Assembly (NCBI GenBank): GCA_026396495.1
Contig: JAPLWR010000089.1
Span: 6,781-12,395 of the forward strand
Reading direction: 5' to 3'
DNA: 5,615 bases
Origin: Candidatus Magasanikiibacteriota bacterium
GTDB taxonomy: Bacteria; Patescibacteriota; Patescibacteriia; Magasanikbacterales; UBA10003
This document shows, piece by piece, positions 1-5,140 of this stretch (positions are counted from its first letter, which is position 1; every line of letters begins with the position of its first letter). Made by a program: the position numbers and the translations under genes. The notes below the pieces were generated by a model. That model searched no databases. It was given only the letters and a program-made list of their open reading frames with translations, and had not been told where the DNA came from.

Positions 1-1389
1 TGTCAAACCTTCTACAATTTCTGTAGTTAAATCATTGGTCTTACCTACAGTCACATTCTTTTTTTGAGGCAAATTATTTACCAAAACTTCTACATAACTA
101 GATCCGCCTTGAGTTTTGACTGCTGAATTAGAAACCATTAAAACATCATTCTTGCTGTCTAAAATAATATTAGCACTGACACTCATGCCTGGTTTGATTC
201 TTTCATCTTGAACATCAAAAGCAATTTTTACATTATAGCTAACCACACCTTGGCTAACCGTCCCCAAACTGTCCATTTCTACAACCTCACCAGTTATTTC
301 TAAATTATCAATTGCGTCAAAAGTTATATTAACACGCTGGCCTACTTTTACTTTAGCCGCATCCACTTCGTTTAAAGAAATAGTGGCAATTTTTTGTTTG
401 GTTATTAAGGTACCGGCCGATGCGCCAGAAGACAAGGTGTCGCCTTTTTTAGCACTCAAAGCCGCCACTACGCCATCAAAAGGTGCCCTAACTGAATAAT
501 TAGCTACTGTTTCTCTAGCAGAGGCTAAAGCATTTTCTTTTTGTCTGACTGATAACTGGGCGGATCGTAAATCCAAAGCATCAGTGCCCGCCTTAAGTTG
601 AGCTAGGGATTCAGTTTTTTCGGCAATAGATCTATCAGTAGAGATGATAGATTTCTTATAATTTTCAATAGTATTTTTAATTGATAAAAGATTGGTTAAT
701 TGGGTATTAGTTTTAGAGGTATAAGAATCCAGAGAACTCTGGTGGGTAGTCATTAAACTTGGAATTGTTATTTTACTAGAGTAGTTCTGCATCAAATCCT
801 GCACTAAATCCAAATAATTATTAGTATTTTTAATTGCATCAGCAATCAAACGAGTAGTATCATAAGCCTGCATAATAATTTTTTCAATAACAGCTGGATC
901 AGAAGTACGAGAAACTGTTTTGTAATCAGCAAAACTTTGATCATAGGCAACTCTGGCTTTAGTATAGGAAGTATTTACATCATCTCTGAAACTAAGTACT
1001 TTGTCATAAGTAACAGAATTATTATAATTTAATGCCACGCCTTGGTTAGCATACCAGTCTATATTGGCATAATTATCACCATAGCCATATCCATACAACA
1101 AATCTTTTAATCCACTCATTACTCCTGGCAAGTCTAAATAAGCATTAGTAACAGAATTGAACCCATCTTCGTAAGACTTAACCAAACTGTCTTCTGCTTG
1201 TTGCTTGGATTCTTGGGCTGCAATTAAAGAATTTTCTGATTGCAAAACGGATAGTTGATCCGCAGGCTCCTGAAGTTTAATCAAGGATAATTTGGCTGTT
1301 TCCAAATTATCCTCAGCTTCCCTAAGAGATTTTAAAGCATCATTTGCATTTAGAGATACTACCAACTTTAACGTACACACCCACCACAT
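1..1389 (-). CDS. C-terminal portion of efflux adaptor: helical hairpin, second lipoyl half, beta-barrel (partial)
   Basis: This frame has no stop from about 1389 to the window edge, more than 450 codons. Family resemblance begins at about 1359 (VSLNANDALKSLREAED). The first long hairpin helix runs to about 1160. A roughly 180-residue insert follows, including YGYGYGDNY and many Asn/Tyr/Ser residues, and the return helix lies at about 620-500. The second lipoyl half follows (VRAPFDGVV then KKGDTLSSG, about 495-395), with the barrel at about 360-120 (VKVGQRVNITFDA, IKPGMSVSANI). The start of the membrane-proximal domain (VTVGKTNDLTTEIVEGLT) runs off the left edge. ATG 1389 is the first in-frame start but lies inside the N-terminal fragment and looks accidental. 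The hairpin insert is much longer than in E. coli MacA and resembles adaptors I associate with CPR genomes, which is recall rather than a search result. Confidence 0.75.
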   Translation of the reverse strand, partial: MWWVCTLKLVVSLNANDALKSLREAEDNLETAKLSLIKLQEPADQLSVLQSENSLIAAQESKQQAEDSLVKSYEDGFNSVTNAYLDLPGVMSGLKDLLYGYGYGDNYANIDWYANQGVALNYNNSVTYDKVLSFRDDVNTSYTKARVAYDQSFADYKTVSRTSDPAVIEKIIMQAYDTTRLIADAIKNTNNYLDLVQDLMQNYSSKITIPSLMTTHQSSLDSYTSKTNTQLTNLLSIKNTIENYKKSIISTDRSIAEKTESLAQLKAGTDALDLRSAQLSVRQKENALASARETVANYSVRAPFDGVVAALSAKKGDTLSSGASAGTLITKQKIATISLNEVDAAKVKVGQRVNITFDAIDNLEITGEVVEMDSLGTVSQGVVSYNVKIAFDVQDERIKPGMSVSANIILDSKNDVLMVSNSAVKTQGGSSYVEVLVNNLPQKKNVTVGKTNDLTTEIVEGLT

Positions 1390-1630
1390 CACCACTGGCT
1401 CTAGGCTTTATATCTACTTGACTGGTTGCAGAAACTTGTCCAGTACCACTTAAAGAAGTAACCAAGGCACCTCGTGTTACGGCCGCTGTGACATAACGGA
1501 TAGAAGTATCAGTAGTAAACCATTTTTTCCAACCAAAATATCCTCCCACACAGAGAGCAATAATAACAAGAATTAAATAAACTTTATGTTTTAAAATATT
1601 CTTTAAAATAAGTGCTAATTTCTTTTTCAT
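1340..1630 (-). CDS. N-terminal fragment of efflux adaptor (membrane anchor plus first lipoyl strands)
   Basis: As the sequence stands, translation from ATG 1630 gives 96 residues and stops at TGA 1342-1340. A basic start (MKKK) leads into one hydrophobic segment at about residues 18-34, followed by GWKKW. This is a typical uncleaved anchor for adaptors of cells with one membrane. Residues 45-90 carry the first beta strands and lipoyl-domain entry, including SGTGQV, VDIKPRASGDVV and VYVKVGS. The last five residues (ISKCK) have no family resemblance and are out-of-frame readout after the disruption. No Shine-Dalgarno sequence is seen before the ATG. On its own the fragment lacks the hairpin and barrel and is unlikely to work as an adaptor. 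Confidence 0.7.
   Translation of the reverse strand: MKKKLALILKNILKHKVYLILVIIALCVGGYFGWKKWFTTDTSIRYVTAAVTRGALVTSLSGTGQVSATSQVDIKPRASGDVVGVYVKVGSISKCK
1357..1362 (-). other. Point of frame disruption in the adaptor gene (inferred ~26-bp deletion)
   Basis: Read on the minus strand, the junction is GGT AGT ATC TCT in the upstream frame and GTA TCT CTA AAT in the downstream frame. The downstream codons are shifted by one, which requires a loss of 3n+2 bases (or a gain of one base). Alignment by eye with MacA-type lipoyl domains (IGDKVKKDQLLGVID) leaves exactly eight residues unaccounted for between G-S and V-S-L. That fits 26 bases. The lost part is the exposed turn between the lipoyl strands. 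The overlapping GT at the junction is too short to identify a mechanism. Confidence 0.6.
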
Positions 1631-1643
1631 AAATTATTTTTAT

Positions 1644-2423
1644 TTATCTTTCTGGAAAAGATGGAGGAGGTGTTTCAAAAGAACCAAAACGGCGATGAAC
1701 CCCACGCCTAATCATAGGCATTTCTTCCTCATTATTAATATTATGTAGACCCAAAGCCTCAAAACTATCCCCCTTTTTTTCTCCCACAGCTACCACAAAC
1801 ATACCCACTGATAATTTATTTTGAGGACCTTCTTCTAATCGTTTCAAATCTACCTTAACTACTCTGCTAGGTGTTTGAAGACTAATGTAATCCTGGCCTA
1901 TTTCTACTATGCGCCCAGCAATACCCCGCTCCCTTTCATCTAAACCTGGTTTAAAAAATGGTTTAAAAAACATTCCTCCAGAACGTGAACCAAAAGCCGC
2001 TCCTTCCATTCTTTCTGTTAAATGGGTAAAAGTAAAAATTGTGCCAATGATAATAATAAAACCAACTAAAGCCAAGGCCAAATAACCAAAAGGCCTATCA
2101 TATAGAACACCACTTTTTCTAAAAATAAAACCTGCTAAAAAAAGCAAGATGATCCAGCCAATTACTAATAAAAAAGGAAATGATTCTAAAAAAGCCAAAA
2201 ATCCCCGACTGCCAAAACTTAAATACCACAAATTATCTGTGGCCTTTAAATAAAAAAGAGACAAACCAAAAAACAGTGCGGCTAACATAAAAGTTAAAAT
2301 AAAAGCACTGCCTAATCCTAATTTTTCTGCTAAAAATAAATATTTGGAGCGTAATTTTATCCGCCCACTTTTAATCTGAGACATTACCTTATCCTCGAGA
2401 TTAATTTGATTATTTTTTTCCAT
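1644..2423 (-). CDS. 3-TM membrane protein with extracytoplasmic OB-like domain, candidate anti-sigma factor
   Basis: The 259-residue protein begins with about 36 charged, probably cytoplasmic residues (LEDKVMSQIKSGRIKLRSKY). Three predicted membrane helices follow at about 37-59, 82-102 and 112-134. With an N-in topology the C-terminal half lies outside. Residues 166-228 look like a small beta domain of the DUF5666/OB type (IAGRIVEIGQDYISLQT, then LSVGMFVVAVGEKKGDSFEA). The tail is Arg/Pro-rich (TPPPSFPER). The start codon lies inside the ECF sigma gene, overlapping it by 14 bp. That translational coupling is typical of sigma/anti-sigma pairs, and a short cytoplasmic N-terminus followed by membrane helices suits a transmembrane anti-sigma factor. 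There is no zinc-type HxxxCxxC anti-sigma motif. The anti-sigma role is inferred from position and topology; the protein could instead be an unrelated membrane sensor. Confidence 0.6.
   Translation of the reverse strand: MEKNNQINLEDKVMSQIKSGRIKLRSKYLFLAEKLGLGSAFILTFMLAALFFGLSLFYLKATDNLWYLSFGSRGFLAFLESFPFLLVIGWIILLFLAGFIFRKSGVLYDRPFGYLALALVGFIIIIGTIFTFTHLTERMEGAAFGSRSGGMFFKPFFKPGLDERERGIAGRIVEIGQDYISLQTPSRVVKVDLKRLEEGPQNKLSVGMFVVAVGEKKGDSFEALGLHNINNEEEMPMIRRGVHRRFGSFETPPPSFPER
1948..1971 (-). repeat. Two tandem 12-bp units encoding repeated FFKP
   Basis: On the plus strand ggtttaaaaaat is followed directly by ggtttaaaaaac. In the membrane protein this encodes MFFKPFFKPG (residues 151-160), between the last membrane helix and the extracytoplasmic domain. 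It looks like a small in-frame duplication in a flexible linker. No other copy was seen in the window. Confidence 0.5.
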
Positions 2424-2982
2424 AAATTTCTTGAGTTAAAAATTGTTGAAGTAATTTTTTACCCCGCATGATCCTAATTCCAACCGTGCTTGTAGGAAGA
2501 TGCAAAATATCACCAATTTCTTCATAACTTTTTTCTTCGAAAAGATAAAGAATCAAAGGATCACGATATTTTTCTTTCACTAGAGCAATCCCCTTTTCTA
2601 CTTGGTTTTTAAAAAACTGATGATCTGTTTCTCTGTTCAAATCTTTTTTATCTTCCAATAAACTCCAATCCACCTCGTCTAAAGAAATAGAACTACGATG
2701 ATACTTTTTTAAATAATTCAAAGCCTCATTATGGGCGATGCGATATATCCAAGCTGAAAACTTTTTATCAACATCAAAATCGTAAAGATTACGGAAAGCT
2801 TTAATAAACACATCCTGTAAAACATCCTTTAATTCATCCTGACTGTGAATAAATTTACGCAAATAATGTGTGAGCTTGGTTTCGTAACGTCTAATTATTT
2901 CTCCGTATAATTCCTGATTTTTTGTTCTAACCAAGTCCACCACCTGCTCATCTGTCAAAATAGACCTATGGTGCATATTCAT
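2410..2982 (-). CDS. ECF-type (sigma-70 family) RNA polymerase sigma factor
   Basis: This 190-residue protein is the usual length for an ECF sigma factor, which directs RNA polymerase to a stress-specific promoter set. Region 2 spans about residues 23-92. It includes the core-binding helix DELKDVLQDVFIKAFRNL and the promoter -10 recognition/melting segment KFSAWIYRIAHNEALNYLK. A variable acidic linker runs from about 97 to 122. Region 4 spans about 127-182, with the helix-turn-helix SYEEIGDILHLPTSTVGIR followed by MRGKKLLQQFL. Regions 1 and 3 are absent, as expected for ECF. ATG 2982 was chosen; ATG 2976 (two codons in) is a possible alternative, and neither has a Shine-Dalgarno sequence. The gene sits 22 bp after the AlkD-like gene and overlaps the membrane-protein gene that probably regulates it. 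No ECF-style autoregulatory promoter was recognised upstream. The subgroup cannot be assigned by eye. Confidence 0.93.
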   Translation of the reverse strand: MNMHHRSILTDEQVVDLVRTKNQELYGEIIRRYETKLTHYLRKFIHSQDELKDVLQDVFIKAFRNLYDFDVDKKFSAWIYRIAHNEALNYLKKYHRSSISLDEVDWSLLEDKKDLNRETDHQFFKNQVEKGIALVKEKYRDPLILYLFEEKSYEEIGDILHLPTSTVGIRIMRGKKLLQQFLTQEIYGKK

Positions 2983-3004
2983 ATATACAATTTGGAGGCC
3001 AATT

Positions 3005-3736
3005 TTATTTCATTGGCTTTAAATTCATAAAATACTTCTTTTTTGAGGTAGGAAGGCGTTCTATGGCGTATCGCAAAGCAGTTCTGGGCATAAGCCTTCC
3101 ATATTGGCTTAAAAACTCTTCTTCTTTAGCCTGACTACATCTTTTGCCCACTTCTCTTAACATCCAACCAATTGCTTTATGGATTAAGTCGTGTTTATCG
3201 CGCATTAACTCTTTAGCGATAGACAAGGTTAAATCTGGCTGACCTTTTTTAATATATTTAAAAGTAGACAAAATAGCGATTCTTTTTTCCCACAAATTAC
3301 TAGACTTAGCTAATTGCCAAATTATTTTTTTGTTTGTTTTTTCTAAATACGCCCCCACGATATGTTCAGCTGTTAAATCTACTAGATCCCAATTATTAAT
3401 ATATCTTGTATTTTTAATATACATTTTAAACAGTTGCTGCTTTTTTTCTTGAGAAGCCAAGGGGTACTGAGCTACCATGATAAGCAGACCCAGTAACCGC
3501 TCCTCATGAAAGGGAGAATGAACAAGTTTTAAAATATCTTTTAAAGATAGATCGGTATTTTTTTTAACTAAAGACCGAATTTGTGGCACCACCACGCCCA
3601 AAAACTTATCGCCTTCGGCATACTGCCCAGGACCTGTCTTAAAAAAACGCGCTAAAGTTAAGGCCTTTTCTTTTTTAGCCATCTGACGCAATTTTTTTTG
3701 AATAGGAATAAACCGGGGCATACTATTTATAATCAT
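3005..3736 (-). CDS. AlkD-like DNA alkylation repair glycosylase (HEAT-like repeats)
   Basis: AlkD-family enzymes remove positively charged alkylated bases (N3- and N7-alkylpurines) from DNA without flipping them out, using an all-helical HEAT-like fold. Numbering from TTG 3739, the family signatures appear in order: FFKTGPGQYAEGDKFLGV (32-49), NNWDLVDLTA (115-124), LWEKRIAI (149-156), HKAIGWMLREVGKR (187-200) and MPRTALRYAIERLP (217-230). The residues matching the Bacillus cereus AlkD active site (W109, D113, R148, W187) are all present as W117, D121, R153 and W192, so activity is expected. Length is normal for the family. ATG 3736 is preferred over the TTG one codon earlier; ATG 3721 is also possible. 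No Shine-Dalgarno sequence is seen. It is the first gene of the minus-strand operon, 22 bp before the ECF sigma gene, and is transcribed divergently from the Gre factor. Confidence 0.93.
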   Translation of the reverse strand: MIINSMPRFIPIQKKLRQMAKKEKALTLARFFKTGPGQYAEGDKFLGVVVPQIRSLVKKNTDLSLKDILKLVHSPFHEERLLGLLIMVAQYPLASQEKKQQLFKMYIKNTRYINNWDLVDLTAEHIVGAYLEKTNKKIIWQLAKSSNLWEKRIAILSTFKYIKKGQPDLTLSIAKELMRDKHDLIHKAIGWMLREVGKRCSQAKEEEFLSQYGRLMPRTALRYAIERLPTSKKKYFMNLKPMK

Positions 3737-3748
3737 CAATTTTACTGC

Positions 3749-3757
3749 ATTTTAACA
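3749..3757 (-). promoter_or_regulatory. Possible extended -10 promoter for the AlkD/sigma/efflux operon
   Basis: On the minus strand TGTTAAAAT reads as an extended -10 element (TG-n-TAAAAT). It ends 12 bases before ATG 3736, implying a very short leader. The matching -35 region falls in a T-run and has no good hexamer. In sequence this AT-rich, such matches arise by chance. Confidence 0.3.
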
Positions 3758-3763
3758 GAAAAA

Positions 3764-3792
3764 TTAATAAAAAAAAAAAATTACTCTATGAT
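3764..3792 (+). promoter_or_regulatory. Sigma-70-like promoter for the Gre-factor operon, probably leaderless
   Basis: A -35-like TTAATA (3764-3769) and a -10 TATGAT (3787-3792) are separated by exactly 17 bases, most of which are an A-tract. Transcription would start about 7 bases after the -10 element, at or just before the ATG at 3801. The mRNA would therefore have essentially no 5' leader, which agrees with the absence of a Shine-Dalgarno sequence. The -10 matches five of six consensus bases and the -35 four of six. Confidence 0.5.
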
Positions 3793-3800
3793 GTATTTAT

Positions 3801-4301
3801 ATGCAAGTACCCAAAAGAAAATCAGAGCAACGCAATACCTTCAAAGCCGATCATTTTATTACTCGTGCTAAATTTGATGAACTGCAAAAACAATTAGAAA
3901 AATTTAAAAAAAATATCCGTCCAGAAGCAATGAAGGAAGTGAGCCGCTTAGCCCAAACTGGGGATTTCTCAGAAAATCATGCCTATCAAATGGCCAAGGG
4001 GAGGTTAAGAGGAATTAACCAAAGAATTTTTGAACTAGAAGAGGATATTAAAAATGCCAAAATAATTGAACCTAGCCAAAACACTAATTTAGTACAAATT
4101 GGCCATACCGTTACTTTAGAACTAGAAAACAAAACCAAGACTTACCAAATTTTAGGTTCCACAGAATCTAAACCAACTGAAGGAAAAATTTCTTACCTCT
4201 CTCCATTAGGCGCCGAGTTGCTTGGTCGTCAGGTGGGAGAAATAGTCACATTAAAACTGGCTGATAAAAGAGTTGATTACAAAATATCTAAAATTGAATA
4301 A
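3801..4301 (+). CDS. greA: GreA/GreB-family transcript cleavage (elongation) factor
   Basis: Gre factors enter the secondary channel of RNA polymerase and stimulate cleavage of backtracked RNA, rescuing stalled elongation complexes. The 166-residue protein has the two-domain layout. An N-terminal coiled-coil covers about 19-90, with the tip motif GDFSENHAYQMAK at 54-66. The two catalytic acidic residues of the D-x-S-E-N tip are D55 and E58. An FKBP-like C-terminal domain covers about 96-166 (GKISYLSPLGAELLGRQVGE). About 10-12 extra basic residues precede the usual start (QVPKRKSEQR). The tip resembles GreA (GDLSEN) more than GreB (GDRSEN), so greA is the likelier name, although the F is atypical for both. 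ATG 3801 is the first in-frame start after the promoter. The DUF6629 gene follows after 7 bp, so the two probably share a transcript. Confidence 0.9.
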   Translation: MQVPKRKSEQRNTFKADHFITRAKFDELQKQLEKFKKNIRPEAMKEVSRLAQTGDFSENHAYQMAKGRLRGINQRIFELEEDIKNAKIIEPSQNTNLVQIGHTVTLELENKTKTYQILGSTESKPTEGKISYLSPLGAELLGRQVGEIVTLKLADKRVDYKISKIE

Positions 4302-4308
4302 AATTCAT

Positions 4309-4950
4309 ATGTGCTTTTCATCTACGGCCAGTTTTACCGCCAGTGGCTTTCTCACTGTTGTAGGAATTGCTACTCTAGCCAAAACTAAACAGAAAAAAAC
4401 ACTGCTAATAATGATAGTACCTCTAATTTTTGCCTTTCAACAGTTGATTGAAGGATTACTTTGGCTTTCATTGAAAAATGGAAGTGAATATTCACTTCCA
4501 TTAACATATCTATTTTTATTTTTTGCTTTGTTTTTTTGGCCTATTTATATACCATTTGTAGCCCTTTTACTTGAACCACAAAAAATTAGAAGGCGAATCA
4601 TTTTATTTTTTTGTTTTGGAGGAATACTAGTTGGAATTTTGCTTTTTGTCAGTTTTTTACAAAAGCCAGAAGTGGTAAGGGTCGTCAATAACTGCCTTTT
4701 TTACGCAAACCAATCCCCTTATCCATTCCTTCTTAATTACTTATACATATTATTTACTATTGGCTCAGGAGCAATTTCCAGTCGACCAATTATTAAAATA
4801 ATATCTTTGTTTGGGTTAACTTCTGCCTTAATCTCTTGGCTTATTTATTCTATTAATTTTATTTCCGTCTGGTGTTTTTTTGCAGCCATCATGAGTGTTA
4901 TTATCTATTTTTATCCACAAAAAAAATTACTTAAAACTAAAAAAGGGTAA
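4309..4950 (+). CDS. DUF6629-family multi-spanning membrane protein
   Basis: The 213-residue protein opens with MCFSSTASFTASGFLTVVGI, which matches the hallmark N-terminus of the DUF6629 family as I recall it (MCFSATASF). FAFQQLIEGLLWL (41-53) and VWCFFAA (187-193) are also characteristic. About seven hydrophobic helices can be placed near residues 8-24, 31-55, 65-88, 97-117, 141-157, 161-182 and 185-203. Cysteines occur in the MCFS start, at NNC (129) and at VWC (189). The function of the family is unknown and none is proposed here. ATG 4309 is chosen because it gives the conserved N-terminus; an in-frame TTG at 4273 would add 12 unrelated residues from inside greA. No Shine-Dalgarno sequence precedes it. 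The gene lies 7 bp after greA and contains a perfect palindrome in the loop between helices 2 and 3. Confidence 0.82.
   Translation: MCFSSTASFTASGFLTVVGIATLAKTKQKKTLLIMIVPLIFAFQQLIEGLLWLSLKNGSEYSLPLTYLFLFFALFFWPIYIPFVALLLEPQKIRRRIILFFCFGGILVGILLFVSFLQKPEVVRVVNNCLFYANQSPYPFLLNYLYILFTIGSGAISSRPIIKIISLFGLTSALISWLIYSINFISVWCFFAAIMSVIIYFYPQKKLLKTKKG
4477..4502. repeat. Perfect 26-bp palindrome inside the DUF6629 gene
   Basis: The left arm AATGGAAGTGAAT is followed with no spacer by its exact reverse complement ATTCACTTCCATT. It encodes residues 57-64 (NGSEYSLP) and part of codon 65, in the short loop between the second and third predicted membrane helices. As RNA it could form an 11-bp stem with an AUAU loop. 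No T-run follows, so it does not look like an intrinsic terminator. Confidence 0.9.
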
Positions 4951-5010
4951 AATTATAAATGAATTAAAATTTTTTTTATTTAAAATACCTCTTTTTTTTT
5001 TTGTTTTTTT
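4945..5010. terminator. Possible weak bidirectional terminator in the convergent A/T-tract spacer
   Basis: GGGTA at 4945-4949 can pair with TACCT at 4986-4990, with AT-rich partial pairing between them. On the plus strand this is followed by 11 T (4992-5002) and then another 7 T (5004-5010). On the minus strand it is followed by a run of 6 T (A-run 4939-4944). The stem is short and imperfect, so support rests mainly on the U-tracts and on the position between the convergent DUF6629 gene and tRNA. Nothing else is visible in the 113-bp spacer 4951-5063. Confidence 0.3.
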
Positions 5011-5063
5011 AAAATTTTTGAATTTGTACTATTTTTATTTTCTTTGAAATACAACTTATAAAT

Positions 5064-5134
5064 TTCCGGGACAGGGATTCGAACCCCGATATACAGCTTC
5101 AAAGGCTGCTGTCCTACCATTAGACGATCCCGGA
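5064..5134 (-). tRNA. tRNA-Gln(UUG)
   Basis: Read on the minus strand, the 71-nt gene folds as a full cloverleaf. The acceptor TCCGGGA pairs with TCCCGGA, and the discriminator is A. The D-arm contains TAATGGTAGGAC. The anticodon stem GCAGC/GCTGC encloses the loop CTTTGAA, giving anticodon TTG, which reads CAA (and by wobble CAG) glutamine codons. The T-arm carries the standard GGTTCGAATCC. The 3' CCA is not encoded, so it must be added by CCA-adding enzyme. The 5' end lies 6 bp after the ftsX stop codon and no separate promoter is evident, so the tRNA is probably processed from the ftsX transcript. Confidence 0.95.
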
Positions 5135-5140
5135 GCAACA

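Larger units (their letters stand above)
1..1630 (-). pseudogene. MacA/HlyD-type efflux periplasmic adaptor, frame-disrupted and cut by window edge
   Basis: This is a membrane-fusion (adaptor) subunit of a MacAB/YknXYZ-like ABC exporter or related efflux pump. Such proteins are anchored in the cytoplasmic membrane and connect the transporter to the outside. Two adjoining reading frames together give the family layout: N-terminal anchor, first lipoyl half, long helical hairpin, second lipoyl half, beta-barrel and start of the membrane-proximal domain. The frame changes near 1357-1362. Upstream of the shift the protein reads VKVGS; downstream it reads VSLNANDALKSLREAED. Family members such as E. 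coli MacA have about eight more residues here, so a loss of about 26 bp explains both the gap and the shift. The gene lies 13 bp after the candidate anti-sigma gene and should be in its operon. The C-terminus and any ABC ATPase or permease partners lie beyond position 1. It may be a true pseudogene or a consensus/assembly error; the sequence alone cannot decide. Confidence 0.75.

Noticed and set aside
1322..1342. Reading TGA 1342-1340 as a sense codon (as in Gracilibacteria/Absconditabacteria code 25)
   Set aside because: Continuing in the same frame meets a TAG after five codons, and the family sequence resumes in a different frame. Recoding does not repair the gene.
2992..3002. Short inverted repeat TTGG-AGG-CCAA before the sigma gene as an operator
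   Set aside because: The arms are only 4 bp with a 3-bp loop, which is expected by chance, and no matching site was found elsewhere.
3737..3739. TTG 3739 as the AlkD-like gene start
   Set aside because: An ATG follows immediately and adds no family-specific difference, so ATG 3736 is simpler.
3768..3780. Long A-tract before greA as a terminator for the minus-strand direction
   Set aside because: It lies upstream of the minus-strand operon, no gene ends there, and no stem precedes it. It fits better as the promoter spacer.
4273..4308. Longer DUF6629 protein starting at TTG 4273
   Set aside because: The 12 extra residues come from the end of greA in another frame, and the conserved MCFS N-terminus begins exactly at ATG 4309.
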